A DNA stretch of 64,000 nt from Kingdonia uniflora (taxonomy: Eukaryota > Streptophyta > Magnoliopsida > Ranunculales > Circaeasteraceae): assembly GCA_014058105.1 (NCBI GenBank), contig JACGCM010001710.1, positions 558,001 through 622,000 of the forward strand, given 5' to 3'. Below the pieces are notes generated by a model. The model worked only from the letters and a program-made list of their open reading frames with translations, was not told the origin of the DNA and did not search any database. A program made the position numbers and the translations under genes. Positions within the stretch are counted from its first letter, which is position 1, and every line of letters begins with the position of its first letter. Shown one piece after another: positions 57,000 through 64,000 of this stretch.

Positions 57000-58595
57000 A
57001 GCACGCCAATCGTTCATATGAACGAGAACGCCGCACTAGCAGATCTGTACGCCATTTTGAATTCTAAAACCGAAAGATGCGCGGCCCCAAAGCAACATCT
57101 AGCGAGTGTACATGATGCATTAAAGGTTTTACAGGGTCAACAAGTCGCCGCCCAGAATAATAAAGTTGTGCAATCTGAAGGCTCACGAGTCTCTCTCCAT
57201 GATAGAATCAGACCTCCTCTGAAGGGCAAACACGCAGGAGGTGCGCTTTGATCCAACCATCAGCAATAGGAAATGAAGCCTATCCTGATCTAGGAGGCCC
57301 ACCAGGAAGTAGATGGCGACCCGGTAGAGATCAAACAGATTGAAAATCCACGACGAGTTCGAGTCCCAGCAAAAGACTGTCTAAGTGAAGGGAGTTACGA
57401 CCACAATCCTGGAGAAGGACGCGTCACCCGCCCAACCACAGAAGCTCGATAATATATAACTCAGGAACACGTCGAGAGACGAATCAAGGAAATTCTTGAA
57501 GCTCAGACTCCGACTAAAGGGATCCACACAGATTACAAAATAGCCCGATCACACAGGAACTATTAGATGGCGAAGTCCCCATAGGGTTTTATACCTCAAA
57601 GATTCGCAAGTACAAATAAACTGATCCAGTGGAGCACGTCCAAGAATTCCAGGACGGTTTAAGTCTACATTCTACGTTGATCAACATCCTATGTCGGCTC
57701 TTTCCTACCAGCTTATCAGGCGAACCCTTATAGTGGCTCTACACACTACCTGAAGGGTCTATCAAAACTTTCAAACAATTGCGTGAACTCTTCGTGAAAA
57801 ATTACTCCCACAGTAGAGATAAGGAGAAAAATATATACTCTTTTTTCAGCCTCAAACAGATTCCCGGAGAGAACTCGAGATGTTTACTAAAAAGTTCCTG
57901 GAGTTAGCTCGAAAAGTAGACCGACTCGACCAGAAGATTATTATTTTCACGTCTTCACCAATACTTTACTCGCTGATGGCAGGGCAAAGGAATACCTTAA
58001 CATTAGAAGACATGATCAAAAAGGTCAACGGGTACATCGACCTGGAGCGAATGGTATCCCACAGACAGAAACTGCATAAATCAACGTTATCAGTTCGGAA
58101 TCAATCAACCAATCCAGATTTTAACTGTACTGCAGATCAAGGTGGAGACAGGAAACGAATAAAGGCTAACGGTGAATGACCTCGAAAGGGGAGTAACTTC
58201 CCAAAACCTTGTCTTCCAAATATGAATGTGACCATAGCCAACATTTATCCTATACTGCAGAAAGGCAGATTCTTTCGCAATGCACAGTACCTTCAACCCA
58301 TTGAGAACAAACCATACTGCATTCACCACAAGGTTCGACATCATGAGACAGAACACTGCTTTGCCTTGCAACGATTGTTAGAATACATCTTTGCAGATGG
58401 ACGAATACACGAGTACATCGTGACATTGAAAGTTACAAGAATGGGTATTATAAAAACCCTACAGAAGCTGTGCAGATCGAGGAACCAACTGTTGAGAAGC
58501 ATTTGTACCATATCTTTCTATGTTATTTCGTGGAGACCTAGATTGCCAAAGAATCATATAGGAGTAAAAGAAGACGTGTCGGCCAATGTCACGAC
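57000..58595 (+). pseudogene. Tat element 2: gag remnant
   Basis: Pieces in alternating frames: an N-terminal Asn/Ala-rich stretch from 57018, capsid core with GSIKTFKQLRELFVKNY (about 57755-57810), LFSLKQIPGEN and MFTKKFLELARKVDRLDQ (57880-57935), then a frame slip and MIKKVNGYIDLER (58012-58050). A decayed linker follows toward the protease. Many stops. Confidence 0.75.
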
Positions 58596-59123
58596 TTGTC
58601 CATGCAAGATAAAAAAGCTCATTTACTTCCAGCTTCTAGCTCTCAACATACAGGAATTTCTTTTAATGATTGCGACGTTCGACATGTCAACTTTCCTCAC
58701 TATGATGCCTTGGTGATCATATTAAAAAGGCGAAACATGGTGCTTAACACGATGATGATAGACACTGGCAGCACTATCGAACTATTGTTTCAAAACACGA
58801 TTGATCAAATAGGACTAGCTGACAAGGTCCAGCCCAGTAACATTGATATTTGTGGATTCAACGGATCTAAGGAGGAGCGGGTTGGAAAGATTATACTTCT
58901 TATCACGGCAGGTCCAGTAACACTGGACGTTGTCTTTTATGTTGTCAACGCCAAGTCCCGTTATTTAGAGATAATGAGATGTTGCTGGCTACACAATATG
59001 CGCGCTATTCCATCAACTTATAATTTAGCATTATGTTTTGAATGGAACAGTGACGTCTATGAAATCAAAGGAAGTCAGAAATTAGCTCGAGCATGTGAAA
59101 ATTTTGTTACCATTGTACCATAA
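58596..59123 (+). pseudogene. Tat element 2: aspartic protease
   Basis: An open stretch of 175 codons has MMIDTGSTIELLF (active-site D-T-G-S near 58757-58770), GFNGS, and the Tat-typical WLHNMRAIPSTYN, then IKGSQKLARAC. Reading is continuous here, but the preceding gag and following RT are broken. Confidence 0.8.
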
Positions 59124-60434
59124 CCAACAGAACCACAACTCGCATAGCAATTACAGAATACGACAGGGAATATTACATAAAACTATACAGTAAACTCTAC
59201 AGAATACCATTTGCCTAGCGCAGAACCTACGTAGTACGTCAAAATTAGTGGTGACAAATGGGGAACATTCATCGACACTCTTCTGCCCATAGCAGAATAC
59301 GATGCGCTCATACAATTTCTTAAAGACAATAGTGATGTCTTCGCTTGGTCATTTCACGAAATGCCAAACATCGATCTGAATCTGGCCTGCCATAAGCTCA
59401 ATTTGAAAGATAAGGTTGAAGCCGTCAAGCAAAAATAGAGAACTTTAACACCAAGACTCCGAGATGAAGTTAATAAAGAGATCGACAAACTCATCGAAGT
59501 CGACTTCATTCGAAAGGCCAACTACCCAGAATGGATCTCGAACATTATAGCAGTTCCAAAAAAGAACATCAAAATCAGAGTGTGCGTAGACTTCACAAAC
59601 CTCAACAAGCACACTTTAAAGGATAGTTTCCCGCTCCCTATCATCAACCATCTGCTCTATTTTACTGTATGACACAAACTTCTGTCCATGATGGATACCG
59701 CATCAGGCTACAATCAGATACCTATGCTATTTGATGATTTAGAGAAAACTACTTTCATCATAGAATATGGCCTATACTGCTATAAGGTCATGCCATTAGA
59801 TCTCAAGAATGCTGTAGCTATTTACTAGCGCTTGATGACACAAATGTTCAAAGAACACCTTGGAAAGACAATGGAGGTCTACATTGATTATATGTTATGT
59901 AAAAGCCTTAGGAAAGATAACCATATCATGAATTTACACACAGCTTTCAAAATACTCCGTTTCAACAAGATGAGACTCAACCCCGACAAATATCAGTTCA
60001 GAGTCCAGTCAGGAAAATTCTTGGGCCACTTAATCAACAAGCGTGGTATTGAAGCCAATCCAGATCGTATTCGAGCATTATTGTCTATGCCATCTCCCAA
60101 AACAAAGAAAGACGTCCAGAAGTTAGCTGGTAAGATTGCTGCAATCAACCATTTCGTTTCAAAATCTTTGGATCGCTGTCGATGGTTGTTCAATTTATTA
60201 CGTGAAGGGATAGCAAAACAGAAGCTTAAGAAAGATCCTGAGATCGAGTGGACAACAGAATACGAAGCAGCGTTTCAAGAACTCAAACTTTATTTGGGAT
60301 CGCCACCAGTGATGAGTACACCTAGCGAAGGGGAAGAACTCACAATTTATCTCACAGTTACTGATAAATCCTTAAGTTCTGTCCTCATTCAGCTTGACGA
60401 AAAAATAAAAAGCCTGTCTACTTCATCATCATGA
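59124..60434 (+). pseudogene. Tat element 2: reverse transcriptase
   Basis: It begins DVFAWSFHEMP (about 59335) and continues IRVCVDFTNLNKHTLKD and MDTASGYNQI. The catalytic block at about 59877-59897 reads YIDYML, where the family has YVDDML, so the second active-site Asp is lost. Later blocks NPDKYQF and FLGHLINKRGIEANPDRI are clear. Stops at 59436, 59669 and 59827. Confidence 0.85.
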
Positions 60435-61240
60435 CTCTTACTCCAGCAGAATCCAGATATACCAGGATCGAGAAACTACTTTTAGCACTCGTTTATATAT
60501 CACAAAAATGGAGACAATACTTTCAAACCCACTCAGTTCGAGTGGTGACCAACTATCCTTTGTGAGAAATCTTATCCAAATGAGAAAAATCTAGACAGGT
60601 ACAATAATGGTCAGTCACTCTCGGTGAACACGACATCCACTTTGAACCAAGATACTCGAAAAAAGGTCAGGCAGTAGCAAATTTTCTCGCAGACTTCCCC
60701 GTAGAAGATCCTGATTGGGAAGAAGACAATACGGATATTCACGAAGAACAGTTCAAAGAAAAGTTAGACTGGGTAACCCAGAAGGGGTGGTATCTTTTAA
60801 CTGATGGGTCCTCTGGACCTACAAGATCAGGCATCGAGATTATGCTGATCACACCTTCTAATAATAGAATCGAAAAGGCAGTCTGACTTAATTTCGAAGC
60901 TACCAATAATGAAGCCGAATATGAGGCAATCATTCACGGCCTGGATATGGCCCTGGACATTAGAGTCGCCGAGTTTTCTATTTATATGGACTCGTTACTC
61001 ATTGTGAACCATTACCCAGAAAGATTCCAGAAGAGTGGAAAAATGATCGATTATGCAGCAGCCGTAGCTGACAGAATGAGTAGGGTCCAACGAATTTCTA
61101 TCGAACATGTACCGCGTGGAGAAAATAGGCATTCTGATTATCTTGCATATCTAGAAGGTGTTCTTGGTACAGAAGATCGATATCTCAAGATCAAAATATT
61201 ATCAACCCCCAGCATTAACATCATCAGCTCAAATTTTGTT
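60435..61240 (+). pseudogene. Tat element 2: RNase H and archaeal-type RNase H
   Basis: The first RNase H remnant runs to FLADFPVEDPDWE (about 60685-60720). The second (aRNH) begins WYLLTDGSSGPTRSGIEIML (about 60790), has NNEAEYEAIIHGLDMAL (60907-60957) and YMDSLLIVNH, and ends DYLAYLEG. A stop at 60883 breaks it. Two RNase H modules in this order are the mark of Tat elements. Confidence 0.8.
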
Positions 61241-62480
61241 AATACTGGGGGCGTTGAAGAGGATGAAGACGATTGGAGACGACCTTACCTTAAATATATT
61301 GGGACTAAAAACATGTTTGACGGCGAACTCCCTATAGATCCCATTGAGATGAGATGCGTACTTGATAATGCAAAACGCTACACCGTGGACAACAGTCTCC
61401 TTTACAAAAATTTTGTCACAGGATCCTACCTCGAATATTTGTCGGATAAAGTGGCTCAAAAGTTCCTACACGAACTACATGATGGTGCTTGTGGCTCCCA
61501 CGTAGCAGGAAGGTCCCTGACCAATCGAGATCTTACCCAGGAGTCTTTTGGCCTAAAATGAAAGCTCAAGCCATTGAACTTGCAAGCAAGTGCGACGCCT
61601 GCCAATGTCACAATCCTCAAATTTAAGCTCCAGCCTTGAAACTCCATTTTAGCTGTGTTGTATGGCCATTTAAAAGATGGGCCCTTGACCTTGTAGGAGA
61701 ATTTCCCACTACACCAGGAAAACGAAAACATCTATTAATAACGACGGATTACTTTACTAAATGGGTAGAAACAATTCCTCTGTGTCGTTCACAGGAGGAC
61801 GAAGTTATCAAGTTCATATAGGAAAACATCTTCATCCGTTTCGGCTGCCCCCATCTCATCAGAATCGACAACGTACCTCAGTTCGTTTGATCCATAGTAG
61901 TTGAATTCCTCAATCAACACAACATCATACACTCTCCTTCTAATCTGTACTACCCACAAGGAAATGGTCAGACATAAATCACTAACCATACTATTATGGA
62001 TAAAATTAAATGCGCTTAACAGAGAAAAAGGGAAACTGGATCCAAGAACTACCACATGTGTTATGGGCGTATCGAACGACATCTCGCATATCGACTGAAT
62101 GTATACCATTTCTTCTGGCCTGTATCATTATCCCATTCGTGACCATACCATGAAAGATAAAGAAAATGAATTCCAGTTGGCATGCAATCTTAACTGGATC
62201 AAGGAGACTCGGGACCGAGCAATAATGAATCTAGGAAGGTACCACCAGGCTTTAGCCCAATCTTATAACAAACGCGTTCGCCATAGAGAATTCGAGATCA
62301 AGGACCTCGTCCTTCGAGAGATTACCAAACAAAGAATATAAGTCAATGCTGGGAAATTGTCCAAAAATTGGGAAGGTCCTTTTGTCGTTATCGAAAAAGG
62401 AGGCCTCAGTTCTTACAATCTAGCAACTGAACATGGAGAGAGAATACCTAATCCATGGAACACACGGTGACTGAAATTGT
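61241..62480 (+). pseudogene. Tat element 2: integrase
   Basis: H-H-C-C part: HDGACGSHVAGRSL (61480-61520) and CDACQ (about 61591). Catalytic core: RWALDLVGEFP (first Asp, about 61677-61710), YFTKWVE, IRIDN (second Asp, about 61860) and YYPQGNGQ where the Glu follows in intact copies. C-terminal GPFVV block near 62370. Stops at 61558, 61624, 61819 and further show decay. Confidence 0.8.
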
Positions 62481-62729
62481 ATCGCCGATAAAAATCTATC
62501 ACAGTTTACTTTTCTATAACTCAATCCATCATCTTGTATGACAATTTTACATCAATGAAAGAATTATGTTTGATCTCCATACACCTAAGTACTCTCTACT
62601 ATTTCATACAAAACTCTCCATCTAATACATTCTTTGTGCAACAATCTTATACCAATGAAATACTAGTGTTCAATTGCCCTACACTATTGTACTTTCTCTA
62701 ATATATCCAACAAGTACTTCTATATACAA
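62481..62729 (+). other. Start of the Tat element 2 3' region
   Basis: Post-integrase sequence with a loose duplication (ACAATTTTACATCAATGAAA and ACAATCTTATACCAATGAAA, about 62541 and 62641). No coding frame was recognised. Confidence 0.5.
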
Positions 62730-63090
62730 ATTATAATTTATTTGTTGCTTTGGCCAAACTGAACATCTATACATTACAGTTTGTTTGTTGCTTTGGCCAA
62801 ACTGAACATCTTTACATTGCAGTTTGTTTGTTGCTTTGGCCAAACTGAATATCTATTTATTATAGTTTGTTTGTTGCTTTGGCCAAACTGAATATCTATG
62901 CATTGCAGTTCGTTTGTTGGTTTTGCCAAACTGAACATCTATACATTACAGTTTGTTTATTGCCATGGCCAAACTGAACATATATACATCATAGTTCATT
63001 TGTTGCTTTGGCCAAACTGAACATCTATACATCATAGTTCATTTATTGCTTTGGACAAATTGAACATCTTTACATTGCAGTTCGGCCAAA
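62730..63090 (+). repeat. 43-bp tandem array in Tat element 2
   Basis: Eight imperfect units with an exact 43-bp period, marked by CTTTGGCCAAACTGAACATC (GGCC at 62752, 62795, 62838, 62881, about 62924, 62967, 63010 and 63053). The core TTTGGCCAAA is palindromic. It lies between integrase and the expected 3' LTR, like the unrelated 48-49 bp array of element 1. Confidence 0.9.
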
Positions 63091-63339
63091 CCGGTCGCCT
63101 ATTACATCATGAGTCATTCATCAACATATGTTCCTCTACATTCTCTACCTCAGCAATCCTCTACTATCTAAACAGCCTCTTGGGACCATCCCATACAGTA
63201 GATGTTTGACAAATACTGTATTATCAATTTCTTGAAAGGTTAGTTTATATCACTATTCTAGACAGTCCTCTGGTAACATATTCTATGAGTTAATATACAG
63301 AATACGTTTTCACAATCATTATTCCTTACTCGAACTTTT

Positions 63340-64000
63340 GCTAAAACCATCACCTACATTGGAAGGTCATGTATCAGCACAAAAATGGCCCCTATATAAC
63401 CGTTCGAACATAAAGTCTGGCATTCTCCCCAGAACAATTTTCTTTCCTCCCCTCACCATACTCTGTTTAAGAGTTCTAATTTTGGCCATCATGGGAGCTA
63501 GATACTCAGACCGTATTTCCTCCATCTCACATTGCGAACTGTTAGCAACCACAGTGCCATATGCCAATCTACTTTCTACCACCAATTTCTTGAATTCTGA
63601 TGCAAAGAACGAAATCACCGCTGTTATCTCCCTCTCGTGGACACTATCCGGCTCAATTTTCACCAGTTTACAGAGAACCAGATTACTCAGCTTACTCTAC
63701 GCCTCCTTCAGCATAACCTTCAAGTGAGCATCGCGTTCCTCAACTTGTCAAATTTTACTTCATATATCCGCATTTCAATCTTCCAACACTGTCATTAAAC
63801 TATCCATTTGGCCAACCAGCGACAGCGCCCACTCCACTTCATCCTCACGGTAATGATTATATGTCATCTTATTATCAAGATCTACTATAGCCTTCAACAG
63901 ATCCGCCACCAATTTGGTGTTCAGGCCACGTAACTGCGTCCTATCCGCTACAGGCTCCATAATATCGAGATCCTGCATTAGAACCGTATGCTCTAACTCA
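63340..64000 (-). pseudogene. Antisense ORF region of Tat element 2
   Basis: Two minus-strand open stretches (63775-63978 and 63367-63663) read like parts of one helical, charged protein, separated by a few stops. Phrases are VADLLKAIVDLDNKM and AVISFFASEFKKLVVESRLA. Antisense ORFs between pol and the 3' LTR are known in Tat elements. No domain was recognised. The assignment rests on position and helical composition. Confidence 0.5.

Larger units (their letters stand above)
56111..64000 (+). mobile_element. Tat-lineage Ty3/gypsy retrotransposon 2 (continues past window)
   Basis: 5' LTR 56111-56908, primer-binding site TGGCGCCGTC (56911-56920), then gag, protease, RT, RNase H, a second archaeal-type RNase H, integrase, a 43-bp tandem array and an antisense ORF region. 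The dual RNase H and the protease motif WLHNM...PSTY mark the Tat lineage. Stops and frameshifts occur throughout. The 3' LTR lies beyond the window. Its LTR ends and leader resemble those of element 1 (5120-10968). Confidence 0.9.

Noticed and set aside
59124..62480. Endogenous pararetrovirus
   Set aside because: Presence of integrase, dual RNase H, LTR and PBS identifies a Tat-lineage LTR retrotransposon; no movement or coat protein was seen.

Overview
The window is nuclear DNA from a flowering plant, most likely a eudicot. It is AT-rich, has GT-AG introns, carries two plant-type phospholipase D alpha genes with the usual three-coding-exon layout, and is otherwise filled with plant transposable elements. 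The species cannot be named from the sequence. Three confident protein-coding genes were found: a tandem pair of PLD-alpha genes on the + strand (35919-40051, 814 residues; 42879-52010, 810 residues) and a small two-exon gene on the - strand (21063-21480, 68 residues, unknown function).

Left third (1-17600). A LINE 3' end (1-888 plus 4342-4697) is split inside its RNase H region by a minus-strand Ty3/gypsy element (889-4336, TSD CAATC). A minus-strand Tat-like LTR element (5120-10968, TSD CTAGT) holds a 48-49 bp tandem array and a gag remnant, and is itself split by a second copy of the first gypsy family (7566-9077, TSD ATAGA). Then come a 233-bp tandem duplication, a broken coiled-coil gene fragment with a fold-back inverted duplication (13669-14021), and a hAT-type element (14295-15367).

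Middle (17600-35800). A PIF/Harbinger transposon (17602-21013) lies just downstream of the small gene. It is followed by a Copia element with in-frame stops and a deleted 5' LTR (23270-27769, TSD GGATG), and a third copy of the deleted gypsy family (28335-32287, TSD TCCCT) that carries a hAT MITE. A tRNA-Asn-like sequence, a CACTA-type MITE, a G-box-rich tandem array and a short hAT MITE follow.

Right half (35800-64000). The two PLD-alpha genes share identical exon phases. The second is heavily invaded: a hAT-type element in its promoter, a Harbinger transposon (43381-46636, TSD TTA) inside a 6.6-kb first intron, and a Mutator-like element (52079-54265, 9-bp TSD) 68 bp after its stop codon. 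A Helitron helicase remnant (about 55240-55850) and a decayed Tat-lineage element (56111 to past the window end) complete the window. The Tat element has gag, protease, RT, two RNase H domains, integrase, a 43-bp tandem array and an antisense reading frame.

The PLD genes would make phosphatidic acid from membrane phospholipids. Everything else is mostly layered transposon history, datable in relative order from nesting and target-site duplications. All similarity statements are by-eye readings of motifs; no searches or alignments were run.
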